A DNA stretch of 64,000 nucleotides from Paraburkholderia translucens (GCF_020881035.1 NZ_JAJITC010000004.1:310001-374000); one strand, 5' to 3'. Numbered from the stretch's first letter, positions 53,168 through 63,417 are shown. Notes: a model not told the origin generated them from the sequence alone. Numbers and translations are program-made.

Positions 53168-54052
53168 ATGGACATCTTTGGCGTTCCGCTACCGGCGATG
53201 CTGAGCCAGCTACTGCTCGGGCTCGTGAACGGCTCGTTCTACGCGATTCTGAGCCTCGGGCTGGCGGTGATTTTTGGCCTGCTCAACGTGATCAACTTCG
53301 CGCATGGCGCGTTGTTCATGCTCGGCGCGATGCTCACGTGGATGGGGCTGTCGTATTTCAATCTGCCGTACTGGGTGATGCTGGTGGTCGCGCCGCTCGT
53401 CGTCGGCGTGCTCGGCGTTGCGATCGAGCGCTCGATGCTGCGCTGGCTCTACAAGCTCGATCATCTATATGGCCTGTTGCTGACCTTTGGTCTCACGCTC
53501 GTGATCGAGGGCGTGTTCCACTCGATCTACGGCTCGTCAGGCCAGCCGTACGATGTGCCATCGGCGCTGTCGGGCGCGACCAATCTCGGCTTCATGTTCC
53601 TGCCGAACTATCGCGCGTGGGTGGTCGTCGCGTCGCTCGCCGTATGCTTCGCGACGTGGTTCGTGATCGAAAAGACGCGGCTTGGTGCGTATCTGCGCGC
53701 GGGCACCGAAAATCCGAAGCTCGTCGAGGCGTTCGGCGTCAACGTGCCGCTGATGATCACGCTGACCTACGGCTTTGGCGTCGGGCTGGCGGCGTTTGCC
53801 GGCGTGCTCGCGGCACCGGTGATTCAGGTGTCGCCGCTGATGGGCCAGTCGATGATCATCACCGTCTTCGCGGTGGTCGTGATCGGCGGCATGGGCTCGA
53901 TCATGGGTTCGATTCTGACCGGCCTGATGCTCGGCGTAGTCGAAGGACTCACGCGGGTGTACTACCCGGAAGCGTCGGCGACCGTGGTCTTCGTGATTAT
54001 GGCGCTCGTGCTGCTCGTGCGTCCGGCGGGTCTTTTCGGCAGGGAAAAATGA
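53168..54052 (+). CDS. livH: Branched-chain-amino-acid-type ABC permease (LivH)
   Basis: A 294-aa inner-membrane permease with about eight helices. LivH landmarks are LVNGSFYAILSLGLAVIFGL, NVINFAHGALFMLGA and VVIGGMGSIMGSILTGLMLG. It forms the channel with LivM. The stop overlaps livM in ATGA. Confidence 0.92.
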   Translation: MDIFGVPLPAMLSQLLLGLVNGSFYAILSLGLAVIFGLLNVINFAHGALFMLGAMLTWMGLSYFNLPYWVMLVVAPLVVGVLGVAIERSMLRWLYKLDHLYGLLLTFGLTLVIEGVFHSIYGSSGQPYDVPSALSGATNLGFMFLPNYRAWVVVASLAVCFATWFVIEKTRLGAYLRAGTENPKLVEAFGVNVPLMITLTYGFGVGLAAFAGVLAAPVIQVSPLMGQSMIITVFAVVVIGGMGSIMGSILTGLMLGVVEGLTRVYYPEASATVVFVIMALVLLVRPAGLFGREK

Positions 54053-55023
54053 TGCAGAGAAAAGCGCTCTACGGTCTGCTGCTGATCGTGCTGCTCGCGG
54101 TGCCGGTGCTCGGCATCTATCCGCTCTTCGTGATGAAGGTCATGTGCTTTGCTCTGTTCGCGGCCGCCTTCAATCTGCTGATCGGCTATACGGGCTTGCT
54201 GTCCTTTGGTCACGCGATGTTCCTTGCGTCGGCTGGCTACGTGACCGGCTATGCGATGCAGACGCTCGGCCTTTCGCCGGAGCTCGGTGTGGCGAGCGGT
54301 ACCGCGGTGGCGACGCTGCTCGGGCTCGTCGTCGGCTTTTTCGCGATTCGCCGTCAGGGCATCTACTTCGCGATGGTGACGCTCGCGCTTGCGCAGATGG
54401 TCTACTTCGTGTTCCTGCAGGCGCCATTCACCCACGGTGAAGATGGCCTGCAAGGCGTGCCGCGCGGCAAGCTGTTCGGCGTGCTCAGTCTGTCATCGGA
54501 TGTCGCGCTGTATTTCGTCGTGCTAGCGGTGATGGTCGCAGCGTTCCTGCTGATCGTGCGCATCGTGCATTCGCCGTTCGGGCAGGTGCTCGTCGCGATC
54601 AAGGAGAACGAGCCCCGCGCGGTGTCGCTGGGTTACGACACCGACCGTTTCAAGCTGCTCGCATTCATTCTGTCGGCTGGCCTCGCGGGTCTCGCGGGTT
54701 CGCTGAAGGTGCTGGTGCAAGGCTTCGAAACGCTGAGCGATGCCTATTGGACGATGTCCGGCCTCGTGATTCTCATGACACTGGTAGGCGGCATGGGCAC
54801 GCTGTTTGGTCCCTTGCTCGGTGCCGCGCTGATCGTGTCGCTCGAAGACCGGCTCGGCGATATCGGCTCCGCGCTGGCGTCGGTGACCGGCATCGACTGG
54901 TTCCGTTCGCTCGGCGAGTCGGTGACGATCGTCACGGGGCTGATTTTTATCGCATGTGTGCTGGCGTTCCGGCGCGGCATTGTTGGAGAGATCGTCGCAC
55001 GCGTGCGGCCGCTGCGGGCTTGA
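54049..55023 (+). CDS. livM: Branched-chain-amino-acid-type ABC permease (LivM)
   Basis: A 324-aa inner-membrane permease with about eight helices. Landmarks are AFNLLIGYTGLLSFGHAMFL, FFAIRRQGIYFAMVTLALAQ and IKENEPRAVSLGYDTDRFKL. ATG at 54049 with AGGGAAAAA upstream; ATG at 54052 is an alternative. Last gene of the first importer operon. Confidence 0.92.
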   Translation: MMQRKALYGLLLIVLLAVPVLGIYPLFVMKVMCFALFAAAFNLLIGYTGLLSFGHAMFLASAGYVTGYAMQTLGLSPELGVASGTAVATLLGLVVGFFAIRRQGIYFAMVTLALAQMVYFVFLQAPFTHGEDGLQGVPRGKLFGVLSLSSDVALYFVVLAVMVAAFLLIVRIVHSPFGQVLVAIKENEPRAVSLGYDTDRFKLLAFILSAGLAGLAGSLKVLVQGFETLSDAYWTMSGLVILMTLVGGMGTLFGPLLGAALIVSLEDRLGDIGSALASVTGIDWFRSLGESVTIVTGLIFIACVLAFRRGIVGEIVARVRPLRA

Positions 55024-55330
55024 GATTATCGGCTTGATCGTGCCTGCAAGGTCGGACGCTTGATGCAGTGCGATAAACCATTTCTTCGGTGTCCGATCTA
55101 ATTTTGCGTCTTCCTGAAGGCCCGCTGAATCCGAGCGCCGAGCAAACTTGTGGCAGATTGTGCGATGTCAGTCCCGCCGAACGTGCCCCAGTTCGGTGCC
55201 GCAGTGCACCACTAGGGTAATTGCTAGTTGTGACTGCTTAGGCGGTCGTTTAATCTTCACCCAGTTCTGATGCACCACGAATTTGCAGGTGGAGAACGAG
55301 GAGACAATTGAGGCACTAAGTGCCCAGAAC

Positions 55331-55366
55331 AAAGCGCTGTTGGATTGATATCCAACAGCGCTTTTT
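55331..55366 (+). terminator. Strong intrinsic terminator downstream of the first Liv operon
   Basis: AAAGCGCTGTTGGAT (55331-55345) and ATCCAACAGCGCTTT (55350-55364) form a perfect 15-bp stem with a 4-nt loop, ending in five T. It is 308 bp after livM. The sequence 55024-55330 shows no gene, but a small hairpin (GGCAC/GTGCC near 55314-55325) precedes the terminator, so the end could belong to an unrecognised short transcript. Nothing else was seen up to 55579. Confidence 0.8.
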
Positions 55367-55579
55367 CATTTGCGCTTTCGAATTTCTTCAGCGCAATTTC
55401 CGCTGATCCGCAAGTCATTCTTATTGTCCGCAACGCGCTGCATTTAAACGTCACAGGTCTGCTGGCTGCTTGCGGCGCGGCGCTTGCGTCCGCTAAACTC
55501 GCCGTCACCAGCCGCTGGGTCGGCAATTGAATCCGTGGATTTAGTTGCAGTTCAATAATGGGGTTAATAGAGGAGCAGG

Positions 55580-56746
55580 ATGAAGTCGACATTGCGATGG
55601 ATCAGCGCGGCAGTGGTCGCCACCGGAGTTTCGACTGCATGGAGCGGTCATGCATTCGCGGACGTGAAAATCGGTGTGACCGTGTCGGCAACAGGGCCAG
55701 CCGCCTCGCTCGGGATTCCGGAAAAGAACACGATTGCGCTGCTGCCGAAAGAAGTAGCGGGCCAGAAAGTCGACTACATCGTCCTCGACGACGCGACCGA
55801 CTCCACCCAGGCGGTCAAGAACACCCGCAAGCTCACTAGCGAAGATCACGTCGATGCGCTGATTGGCTCGACCGTCGTGCCTAACTCGCTTGCCATGATC
55901 GACGTCGCCGCCGAAACCTCTACGCCAATGCTCTCGTTGGCCGCCGCCGCGGGCATCGTCGAACCGATGGACGCGAAGCGCGCATGGGTCTTCAAGACGC
56001 CGCAAAACGACATCCTCATGGCTACCGCGATCGCGCAGCACATGGCGAATCACGGTGTGAAAACAGTCGCGTTCATTGGCTTTTCCGATGCGTACGGGGA
56101 AAGCTGGTTCAAGGAATTCAGCAAGGCGGCTGAGCTCGCGAAGATCAAGATCGTCGCGAACGAGCGCTTTGCACGCAACGATGCATCGGTCACGGGCCAG
56201 GTGCTGAAGATCATGTCGCAGAACCCGGACGCGGTGCTGATCGCGGGCGCGGGCACGCCGGCCGCGCTGCCGCAGAAAACGCTGAAGGAGCGCGGCTACA
56301 AGGGCAAGTACTATCAGACGCACGGCGTCGCGAACAACGATTTTCTGCGCGTGTGCGGCAAAGATTGCGACGGCACGTGGCTGCCCGCCGGCCCGCTGCT
56401 GGTCGCCGAGCAACTGCCTGATGCGAATCCCGTGAAGAAGAGCGCGCTGGCGTACAAGCACGCGTATGAAACCGCGTATGGCGCGGGCTCGGTGTCGACG
56501 TTCGGCGGTCACGCATGGGACGCGGGCCTGCTGCTGCAGCAGGCGATCCCGCTCGCATTGAAGAAGGGCCAGCCCGGCACGCCGGCATTCCGCGAGGCTC
56601 TGCGCGCTGCGCTCGAAGGCACGAAGGATCTTTCCGCGTCGCACGGCATCTTCAACATGAGCGCGAACGACCACGCCGGTCTCGATCAGCGGGCGCGCGT
56701 GATGGTGCAGATCGTCGATGGCAAGTGGAAGCTGACCGGCGACTGA
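55580..56746 (+). CDS. ABC transporter periplasmic substrate-binding protein, second system
   Basis: A 388-aa Peripla_BP_6 protein with signal peptide cleaved near AFA/D (about residue 27). Landmarks are VKIGVTVSATGPAASLGIPE, DDATDSTQAVKNTRKL and AFIGFSDAYGESWFKEF. The two Cys in VCGKDCDG may form a disulfide. Sequence is clearly different from the receptor at 51765, so the ligands probably differ. GAGGAGCAGG lies before the ATG. An intrinsic terminator separates it from its permease gene. Confidence 0.9.
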   Translation: MKSTLRWISAAVVATGVSTAWSGHAFADVKIGVTVSATGPAASLGIPEKNTIALLPKEVAGQKVDYIVLDDATDSTQAVKNTRKLTSEDHVDALIGSTVVPNSLAMIDVAAETSTPMLSLAAAAGIVEPMDAKRAWVFKTPQNDILMATAIAQHMANHGVKTVAFIGFSDAYGESWFKEFSKAAELAKIKIVANERFARNDASVTGQVLKIMSQNPDAVLIAGAGTPAALPQKTLKERGYKGKYYQTHGVANNDFLRVCGKDCDGTWLPAGPLLVAEQLPDANPVKKSALAYKHAYETAYGAGSVSTFGGHAWDAGLLLQQAIPLALKKGQPGTPAFREALRAALEGTKDLSASHGIFNMSANDHAGLDQRARVMVQIVDGKWKLTGD

Positions 56747-56776
56747 GCGAAGGCGCTGCGCCACGGGACCTCATCG

Positions 56777-56807
56777 AAAAAGACGCGTGCAGTTGACGCG
56801 TCTTTTT
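56777..56807 (+). terminator. Intrinsic terminator between the second binding-protein gene and livH
   Basis: AAAAAGACGCGT (56777-56788) and ACGCGTCTTTTT (56796-56807) form a 12-bp stem with a 7-nt loop and T-run. Readthrough would feed the downstream permease genes; otherwise these need their own promoter in 56808-56973, where none was obvious. Confidence 0.85.
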
Positions 56808-56973
56808 TATTGCCCGCGCAGGGCGCGCGCGGCGCGCAAAAATGTGGTTTCGCTGCTTCGGGACAAACCTGCATTTGGCGCACGCTGTCTTTTACAGGTG
56901 GGCGGCTTCTCGAGCCGCGCCGTCACGACTGTTTCCGGTTTTTTTCGTTTTCGACGCTTCAGGATGAGGAAGT

Positions 56974-58029
56974 ATGGATCTATCAATTGCGGCGATCCTC
57001 GCGCAGGACGGCATCACGACCGGCGCGATCTATGCGCTGCTTGCGCTTGCGCTGGTGCTGGTGTTTTCCGTGACGCGGGTGATCTTCATCCCGCAAGGGG
57101 AGTTCGTTTCGTATGGCGCGTTGACACTCGCCGCACTTCAGACGCAGAAGTTTCCGGCTACGTGCTGGCTGTTGATGGCGATGGGCGCTGCATGTTTCGT
57201 CGTCGAGACGGCGGCCGTGTTACGGCATGCGCAGCGACGCCGTCATGCGGCAACTACGCTGCCGGTGCTGGCAGGGAAGTACCTGCTGTTTCCGATTGCG
57301 GTCTACGCGCTCACGCGCGGCATCTTTTTGCAACCGCTGCCGATGATCGTGCAGATCGCGCTGACGCTGCTGATCGTGATTCCGATGGGACCGTTCGTTT
57401 ATCGGCTCGCGTACGAGCCGATCGCCGAGGCGACCACGCTGCTGCTGTTGATCGTCGCGGTGGCGGTTCATTTCGCGATGGTCGGTCTCGGCCTCGTGAT
57501 GTTCGGCGCGGAGGGCTCGCGCACGAACGGTTTTTCCGATGCGACGTTCAACGTCGGTACTCTGTCGGTCTCCGGACAGAGCTTGTGGGTGATCGGCACG
57601 GCCGTCGTGCTGATTGGCGCGCTGTACCTGTACTTCGATCGTTCGATCTCTGGCAAGGCATTGCGTGCAACCTCGGTGAACCGGCTCGGCGCGCGGCTCG
57701 TCGGCATCGGCACGACGCAGGCGGGGCGTCTTGCTTTCACGCTGGCGGCGGGGCTCGGCGCACTGTGCGGCGTCCTCGTCGCACCGCTCACGACGATCTA
57801 CTACGACTCAGGCTTCCTGATCGGGTTGAAGGGCTTCGTTGGCGCGATCATCGGCGGTCTGGTCAGCTATCCGCTCGCGGCGGCCGGATCGGTCCTGGTG
57901 GGTCTGCTGGAGTCGTATTCGTCGTTTTGGGCCAGCGCTTATAAGGAAGTGATCGTGTTCACGCTGATCATCCCGGTGCTGCTGTGGCGCAGTCTTGCGA
58001 GCCCGCACGCCGAAGAGGAAGAGGAGTGA
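56974..58029 (+). CDS. livH: LivH-type ABC permease, second system
   Basis: A 351-aa inner-membrane permease, longer than the first LivH because of extra hydrophobic segments around residues 60-150. It retains GAIYALLALALVLVFSVTRV, IFIPQGEFVSYGAL and VGAIIGGLVSYPLAAAGSVL. It ends in a run of five Glu, within which lies the ribosome-binding site of the next gene. Confidence 0.86.
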   Translation: MDLSIAAILAQDGITTGAIYALLALALVLVFSVTRVIFIPQGEFVSYGALTLAALQTQKFPATCWLLMAMGAACFVVETAAVLRHAQRRRHAATTLPVLAGKYLLFPIAVYALTRGIFLQPLPMIVQIALTLLIVIPMGPFVYRLAYEPIAEATTLLLLIVAVAVHFAMVGLGLVMFGAEGSRTNGFSDATFNVGTLSVSGQSLWVIGTAVVLIGALYLYFDRSISGKALRATSVNRLGARLVGIGTTQAGRLAFTLAAGLGALCGVLVAPLTTIYYDSGFLIGLKGFVGAIIGGLVSYPLAAAGSVLVGLLESYSSFWASAYKEVIVFTLIIPVLLWRSLASPHAEEEEE

Positions 58030-58033
58030 CGCG

Positions 58034-59827
58034 ATGCAGCCGATTATGCAAAGGAAGTTCTTCTGGTTGTTCCTCATCGTCCTGTTCGCGCTACCGGTGC
58101 TGCCGCAACCGCTTCATGTGCCCGAGTACTGGGTCACGCTGCTCAACTACATCGGCCTGTATTCGATCGTTGCGATCGGCCTCGTGCTGTTGACCGGTAT
58201 CGGTGGCATGACGAGCTTCGGGCAGGCCGCGTTCGTCGGCATCGGCGCCTATGCGACCGCGTATCTGACGACGAACTTCGGCGTGTCGCCGTGGCTCGCG
58301 CTGATCGCTGGTGTCATCGTCACCGCGCTGATCGCGCTGATGCTCGGTCTCGTGACGATGCGTCTGTCGGGCCATTTTCTGCCGCTCGGCACGATTGCGT
58401 GGGGGCTCGCGCTGTTTTACCTGTTCGGCAATCTGGACATGCTTGGCAAGTACGACGGCATCAACGGCATCCCGGCGTTGAATGTTTTTGGGATAAACCT
58501 CGAGTCTGGCCGCCATATCTATTACCTGATCTGGGTGGTCGTGCTCGGGGCAGTCGTCTCTGTTCAGAATCTGCTTAATAGCCGGCCCGGCCGCGCGATT
58601 CGCGCGCTGCGCGGCGGTGGCCTGATGGCGGAGTCGATGGGTGTCGACACTGGCTGGATGCGCGTCGTGATCTTCGTCTATGCGGCGATGCTCGCATCTG
58701 TGTCGGGCTTTCTGTACGCGCACTTGCAGCGCGCGGTGAATCCCACGCCATTCGGGCTGAATCACGGCATCGAGTTTCTGTTCATGGCAGTGGTGGGCGG
58801 CGTTTCGCACGTCTGGGGCGCGGTGCTCGGCGCGGCGATTCTGACCGTGCTGCAGGACTATCTACAGACGCTGCTGCCGAAACTGCTCGGCGAGAACGGG
58901 AACTTCGAGGTGATCGTGTTCGGCGTCCTCATGGTGCTGCTGCTGCAGTACGCGCGACAGGGCGTGTGGCCGTTCTTCGCGCGCTTCTTCCCGCGCGGCC
59001 CGCGGGCGCATCTCGCGGATCATGCGGATCATGCGGAGTCTCTGCCGCAGCGCAACAAGCCGGAGACGGGCGAAAGCCTGCTGACGGTGAACAAGGCGCG
59101 CAAGCAGTTCGGCGGCCTCATCGCGGTGAACGATGTGAGCTTCGAGGTCAAAGCAGGGCAGATCATCGGGCTGATCGGGCCGAACGGCGCCGGGAAGTCG
59201 ACGACGTTCAATCTCGTGACGGGCGTGCTTCAGGCGACGAGTGGCGAGATCACGTTCCGTGGCGAGCGCATCGATGCGTTGAATTCACGTGAAATCGTCA
59301 AGCGGGGTATCGGACGGACGTTCCAGCATGTGAAGCTGCTGCCGGGCATGAGCGTGCTCGAGAACGTCGCAATCGGCGCGCATCTGCGCGGGCACGCGGG
59401 CGTGTGGCGCAGCGTCGTGCGGCTGAATGGCGCGGAAGAGGCGCGGCTCATGGCCGAAGCGGCGCGGCAGATTCGCCGCGTCGGGCTCGAACAGCATATG
59501 TATGACGAAGCGGGCAGCCTCGCGCTCGGGCAGCAGCGAATTCTCGAAATTGCGCGCGCGCTGTGCTGCGATCCGACTCTGCTATTGCTCGACGAGCCAG
59601 CGGCCGGTTTGCGCTATCAGGAGAAACTGCAGCTTGCCGACCTGCTGCGCCGGCTGAAGGCGGAGGGGATGAGCGTACTGCTCGTCGAACACGACATGGA
59701 TTTCGTGATGAATCTGACGGACCGGCTCGTGGTCATGGAATTCGGCACACGGATCGCCGAAGGTCTGCCACAGGAAGTGCAGCAGGATCCGGCGGTGCTC
59801 GAAGCATATCTGGGCGGGGTGGAATGA
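58034..59827 (+). CDS. Fused LivM permease - LivG ATPase
   Basis: A 597-aa fusion. Residues about 1-325 form a LivM-type permease ([40 protein letters not shown]), followed by an Ala/His/Asp-rich linker, and from about 350 a LivG ATPase with Walker [10 protein letters not shown] (about 382-390), [15 protein letters not shown] and Walker [12 protein letters not shown]. The frame is open throughout. ATG at 58034 follows GAGGAAGAGGAG. The stop overlaps the next ATPase gene in ATGA. Confidence 0.92.
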   Translation: MQPIMQRKFFWLFLIVLFALPVLPQPLHVPEYWVTLLNYIGLYSIVAIGLVLLTGIGGMTSFGQAAFVGIGAYATAYLTTNFGVSPWLALIAGVIVTALIALMLGLVTMRLSGHFLPLGTIAWGLALFYLFGNLDMLGKYDGINGIPALNVFGINLESGRHIYYLIWVVVLGAVVSVQNLLNSRPGRAIRALRGGGLMAESMGVDTGWMRVVIFVYAAMLASVSGFLYAHLQRAVNPTPFGLNHGIEFLFMAVVGGVSHVWGAVLGAAILTVLQDYLQTLLPKLLGENGNFEVIVFGVLMVLLLQYARQGVWPFFARFFPRGPRAHLADHADHAESLPQRNKPETGESLLTVNKARKQFGGLIAVNDVSFEVKAGQIIGLIGPNGAGKSTTFNLVTGVLQATSGEITFRGERIDALNSREIVKRGIGRTFQHVKLLPGMSVLENVAIGAHLRGHAGVWRSVVRLNGAEEARLMAEAARQIRRVGLEQHMYDEAGSLALGQQRILEIARALCCDPTLLLLDEPAAGLRYQEKLQLADLLRRLKAEGMSVLLVEHDMDFVMNLTDRLVVMEFGTRIAEGLPQEVQQDPAVLEAYLGGVE

Positions 59828-60603
59828 TGGAAGACGGGACGACGATCGGTGTAGCGTCGGCGGGGCCAATTCTCGAAGTGAACCACTTGTCGGTCCGCTA
59901 TGGCAAGGTCGAGGCGCTGCACAATGCGGCGATCAAGGTACGAGCGGGACAGATCGTCTCGGTGATCGGCCCGAATGGGGCTGGAAAATCGACATTGCTG
60001 AATGCGATCATGGGCGCGTTGCCGGTCTCCGGTCAAGCGAAGGGCGCGATTACCTATCGGGACGAAGACGTCAGCGCGATGCCGGTCGAAAAACGGGTCG
60101 CGCTCGGTATGTGCCTGGTGCCCGAGAAGCGTGAGCTGTTCGCGTCGATGACGGTCGAAGATAATCTGCTGCTTGGCGCCTACCGTCGCAAGCGGGCAGG
60201 GGAGCGCAATTTTCTCGATCAGATGGAACCGGTGTTCGAGCTATTTCCGCGACTGAAGGAGCGGCGCAAGCAAGCGGCCGGCACGCTGTCCGGTGGCGAG
60301 CGGCAGATGCTGGCGGTCGGACGCGCATTGATGGGCAAGCCCGACCTGCTGATGCTCGACGAACCGAGCCTCGGTCTCGCGCCGCTGATCGTCAAGGAAA
60401 TCTTTCACATCATTAGCGCGCTACGGCAGACGGGCGTCGCGACGCTGCTGGTCGAGCAGAATGCGCGCGCTGCGTTGCAGATATCGGACTACGGTTACGT
60501 GCTCGAAACTGGCGAACTGGCACTGGAAGGACAGGCGATTGATCTGGCGCAGAATCCACGTGTGATCGAAACCTATCTCGGTCTGGCTAAAAAGGTCGCG
60601 TAA
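59824..60603 (+). CDS. livF: LivF-type ABC ATPase, second system
   Basis: A 259-aa ATPase with intact Walker [10 protein letters not shown], signature TLSGGERQMLAVG and Walker B LLMLDEPSLGLAP. It completes the SBP-LivH-LivMG-LivF importer. Start at the overlapping ATG 59824 (59827 is an alternative). A terminator with an embedded parS follows. Confidence 0.92.
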   Translation: MMEDGTTIGVASAGPILEVNHLSVRYGKVEALHNAAIKVRAGQIVSVIGPNGAGKSTLLNAIMGALPVSGQAKGAITYRDEDVSAMPVEKRVALGMCLVPEKRELFASMTVEDNLLLGAYRRKRAGERNFLDQMEPVFELFPRLKERRKQAAGTLSGGERQMLAVGRALMGKPDLLMLDEPSLGLAPLIVKEIFHIISALRQTGVATLLVEQNARAALQISDYGYVLETGELALEGQAIDLAQNPRVIETYLGLAKKVA

Positions 60604-60636
60604 GCCTGCCTTTTTTTCGCGGCTCCCGCTCTCTTC

Positions 60637-60673
60637 AAGCGGTGTGTTTCACGTGAAACACACCGCTTTTTTA
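60637..60673 (+). terminator. Terminator hairpin of the second Liv operon containing parS
   Basis: A 32-bp perfect palindrome (60637-60668, AAGCGG...CCGCTT around the parS core) followed by TTTTTATT. It would fold into a 14-16-bp stem and end the livF transcript 34 bp after the stop. Confidence 0.8.
60645..60660. other. parS: parS centromere site, copy 1
   Basis: TGTTTCACGTGAAACA, an exact match to the widely conserved ParB-binding 16-mer, at the centre of a larger palindrome. It lies about 2.8 kb before parA. ParB bound here would nucleate the partition complex for the chromosome origin. Confidence 0.93.
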
Positions 60674-60717
60674 TTGTTTCGCCAATCGGACGAAATTCGG
60701 GCCGAAACCGAACCCGT

Positions 60718-60723
60718 TATAAT
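60718..60723 (+). promoter_or_regulatory. -10 element of the mnmG operon promoter
   Basis: A consensus TATAAT 56 bp before the mnmG start; the -35 region around 60695-60700 is weak. Confidence 0.45.
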
Positions 60724-60778
60724 TCGGCCATACATTTCCTTTGAAGGCTCACGCGACGTTCTGACGTGAGATCCCGCG

Positions 60779-62737
60779 ATGCTTTTTCCCACAGAATTTG
60801 ACGTAATCGTCGTCGGCGGCGGTCATGCCGGCACCGAGGCCGCTTTGGCGTCGGCGCGCATGGGCAATAAAACGCTGCTTTTGACCCATAACATCGAGAC
60901 TCTCGGGCAGATGAGCTGCAATCCGTCGATCGGCGGTATTGGCAAAGGCCATCTAGTCAAGGAAGTCGACGCGCTCGGTGGCGCCATGGCGGCCGCGACC
61001 GACGAAAGCGGCATCCAGTTCCGGATTCTAAATTCCTCGAAAGGACCAGCGGTTCGCGCGACACGGGCTCAGGCTGACCGGTTGCTGTACAAGGCGGCGA
61101 TCCGTCATCGTCTGGAGAATCAGCCGAATCTGTGGCTGTTCCAGCAGGCCGTGGACGATCTGATGGTCGAGGGTGATCGGGTCGTCGGCGCCGTCACGCA
61201 AGTAGGCATTCGTTTCCGCTCGCGCGCGGTGGTGCTGACGGCCGGGACGTTCCTCGATGGCAAGATTCACGTTGGCTTGAACAACTACACTGGCGGCCGC
61301 GCCGGTGACCCGGCAGCGGTTTCGCTGTCGGCGCGGCTAAAAGAACTGAAGCTGCCGCAAGGGCGTCTGAAAACCGGCACACCGCCGCGCATCGATGGCC
61401 GCACGATCGACTATTCCCAGCTCGAAGAGCAGCCGGGCGATCTTGATCCGGTGCCGGTGTTCTCGTTCCTCGGCCGCGTGGAGCAGCACCCGCGCCAGGT
61501 GCCGTGCTGGGTCACGCATACGAATCAACGCACGCACGACATCATCCGCGGTGGTCTCGATCGTTCGCCGATGTATACGGGCGTGATCGAAGGGGTGGGG
61601 CCGCGCTATTGCCCGTCGATCGAGGACAAGATTCACCGGTTTGCGTCGAAGGAATCGCACCAGATCTATCTCGAACCCGAAGGGCTGACGACTAACGAGT
61701 TCTATCCGAACGGAATCTCGACGAGCCTGCCGTTCGACGTGCAGCTTGAGCTGGTGCGTTCGATGCGCGGCCTTGAGCATGCGCATATTTTGCGGCCCGG
61801 TTATGCGATCGAATACGACTATTTCGATCCGCGCGGGCTCAAGGCATCGCTGGAAACCAAGGTGATCAGTGGGTTGTTCTTTGCCGGTCAGATCAACGGC
61901 ACGACCGGCTACGAAGAGGCGGCAGCACAAGGCGTTCTAGCCGGTATCAACGCCGGTCTGTTTGTGCAAGGCAGGCAGGCGTGGTGCCCGCGCCGCGATC
62001 AGGCTTATCTCGGCGTGCTGGTCGACGACCTGGTCACGCGCGGTGTGTCAGAGCCGTATCGAATGTTTACGAGCCGTGCCGAATATCGTCTGAGCCTGCG
62101 CGAAGACAACGCCGATATGCGTCTGACGGAGATCGGCCGCGAACTAGGTGTGGTCGATGACGCCCGGTGGGACGCGTTCAGCCGCAAGCGCGACGCTGTT
62201 TCACGTGAAACACAGCGCCTGCGCTCAACGTGGGTCAATCCCAAGACGTTATCCGCCGACGAAGCGACGACCTTGCTCGGTAAGCCGATCGACCACGAAT
62301 ACAGCCTCGCGGACCTGCTGCGCCGTCCAGGCGTCAGCTACGACGGCGTCTGCGGACTGCGCGATGGCGCCTGCGGCGCACCTGAAGCGCTGGCTGAAGA
62401 TCCAGTGCTGCTCGCGCAGATCAAGGAACAGATCGAAATCGGCGTCAAATATCAGGGTTACATCGACCGGCAGGCAGATGAGATCGAGCGCAACGAGGCG
62501 CAGGAGAACACCCGTCTGCCGGAAGGGCTCGACTACACCGAGGTGCGCGGGCTGTCGTTCGAAGCCCGCCAGAAGCTGATGCAGTTCCGGCCGGAAACGA
62601 TTGGACAGGCATCACGGATTTCGGGCATCACGCCGGCCGCTATCTCGCTGCTGATGGTTCATCTGAAGCGCGGGCTGGGGCGTCGTCCGCCGAAAGCCGC
62701 CGAACCGGGCGCCGACAGCACGCCGGTGGTGCAATGA
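60779..62737 (+). CDS. mnmG: tRNA uridine-5-carboxymethylaminomethyl modification enzyme MnmG (GidA)
   Basis: A 652-aa FAD protein that with MnmE modifies U34 of certain tRNAs; MnmC (31413) acts after it. It has [19 protein letters not shown] at the N-terminus, [23 protein letters not shown] (in parts: [15 protein letters not shown]), and the C-terminal helical MnmE-binding domain. A second parS lies inside the coding sequence. The stop overlaps rsmG (ATGA). Confidence 0.97.
   Translation: MLFPTEFDVIVVGGGHAGTEAALASARMGNKTLLLTHNIETLGQMSCNPSIGGIGKGHLVKEVDALGGAMAAATDESGIQFRILNSSKGPAVRATRAQADRLLYKAAIRHRLENQPNLWLFQQAVDDLMVEGDRVVGAVTQVGIRFRSRAVVLTAGTFLDGKIHVGLNNYTGGRAGDPAAVSLSARLKELKLPQGRLKTGTPPRIDGRTIDYSQLEEQPGDLDPVPVFSFLGRVEQHPRQVPCWVTHTNQRTHDIIRGGLDRSPMYTGVIEGVGPRYCPSIEDKIHRFASKESHQIYLEPEGLTTNEFYPNGISTSLPFDVQLELVRSMRGLEHAHILRPGYAIEYDYFDPRGLKASLETKVISGLFFAGQINGTTGYEEAAAQGVLAGINAGLFVQGRQAWCPRRDQAYLGVLVDDLVTRGVSEPYRMFTSRAEYRLSLREDNADMRLTEIGRELGVVDDARWDAFSRKRDAVSRETQRLRSTWVNPKTLSADEATTLLGKPIDHEYSLADLLRRPGVSYDGVCGLRDGACGAPEALAEDPVLLAQIKEQIEIGVKYQGYIDRQADEIERNEAQENTRLPEGLDYTEVRGLSFEARQKLMQFRPETIGQASRISGITPAAISLLMVHLKRGLGRRPPKAAEPGADSTPVVQ
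62197..62212. other. parS: parS centromere site, copy 2, inside mnmG
   Basis: A second exact TGTTTCACGTGAAACA, centred in GCTGTTTCACGTGAAACAGC-like context (one base longer symmetry on each side), about 1.5 kb from the first. It encodes an AVSRETQ stretch of MnmG, so the site is preserved within coding constraint. Confidence 0.92.
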
Positions 62738-63417
62738 CGACAGCGCAGAGGGGGTTCGACCAGCAGGTGCTGGCGTCGTTGCTCGCGGACGGTGTCCGTG
62801 AGCTCGGCCTCGATCTGGCCGACGAGCAGCAGCGCAAGCTGCTCGATTATGTCGCGCTGCTCGCAAAGTGGAACAACGTCTACAACCTGACAGCGATCCG
62901 CGATCCGCGACAGATGCTGGTCCAGCACATCCTCGATTCGCTGTCGATCGTGCCGCATCTGGCGCCGCGCGGGCCATCGTCCGTGCTCGACGTCGGGTCG
63001 GGCGGCGGCCTGCCGGGGATCGTGCTCGCGATCGTGCTGCCCGATTGGACCATCACCACGAACGATATCGTTCACAAAAAGACCGCCTTCCAGGCACAGG
63101 CGAAGGCCGAGCTGGGCCTCGCGAACCTTTCGGTCGTGACCGGCCGCGTGGAGACGCTGCGGCCTGGCGCCGAAGTACCGGCAAAGTTCGACGTAATCGT
63201 CTCGCGTGCATTCGCAGAACTCGCGGATTTCGTTACACTGGCCCGTCATCTGGTTGCGAATCAGGGGGCGATCTGGGCGATGAAGGGTGTGCGGCCCGAT
63301 GGCGAAATCGGGCGGCTGCCTGCGGGCAACCACGTCGAACAGATCATCAGGCTGAACGTGCCGTCGCTTGACGCTGAGCGGCATCTGATCGAGGTGCGGG
63401 TGGACGCCGCAAGCTGA
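62734..63417 (+). CDS. rsmG: 16S rRNA (guanine-527-N7) methyltransferase RsmG (GidB)
   Basis: A 227-aa SAM-dependent methyltransferase for G527 of 16S rRNA. Motifs are [14 protein letters not shown], the SAM loop [16 protein letters not shown] and [12 protein letters not shown]. Loss of function gives low-level streptomycin resistance in other bacteria. Coupled to mnmG by a 4-bp overlap and followed by parA. Confidence 0.95.
   Translation: MTTAQRGFDQQVLASLLADGVRELGLDLADEQQRKLLDYVALLAKWNNVYNLTAIRDPRQMLVQHILDSLSIVPHLAPRGPSSVLDVGSGGGLPGIVLAIVLPDWTITTNDIVHKKTAFQAQAKAELGLANLSVVTGRVETLRPGAEVPAKFDVIVSRAFAELADFVTLARHLVANQGAIWAMKGVRPDGEIGRLPAGNHVEQIIRLNVPSLDAERHLIEVRVDAAS

Noticed and set aside
59284..59294. 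A third parS-like core TTCACGTGAAA inside the LivM-LivG gene
   Set aside because: Only the inner 11 bases match; the outer bases required in TGTTTCACGTGAAACA differ on both sides, so strong ParB binding is unlikely.
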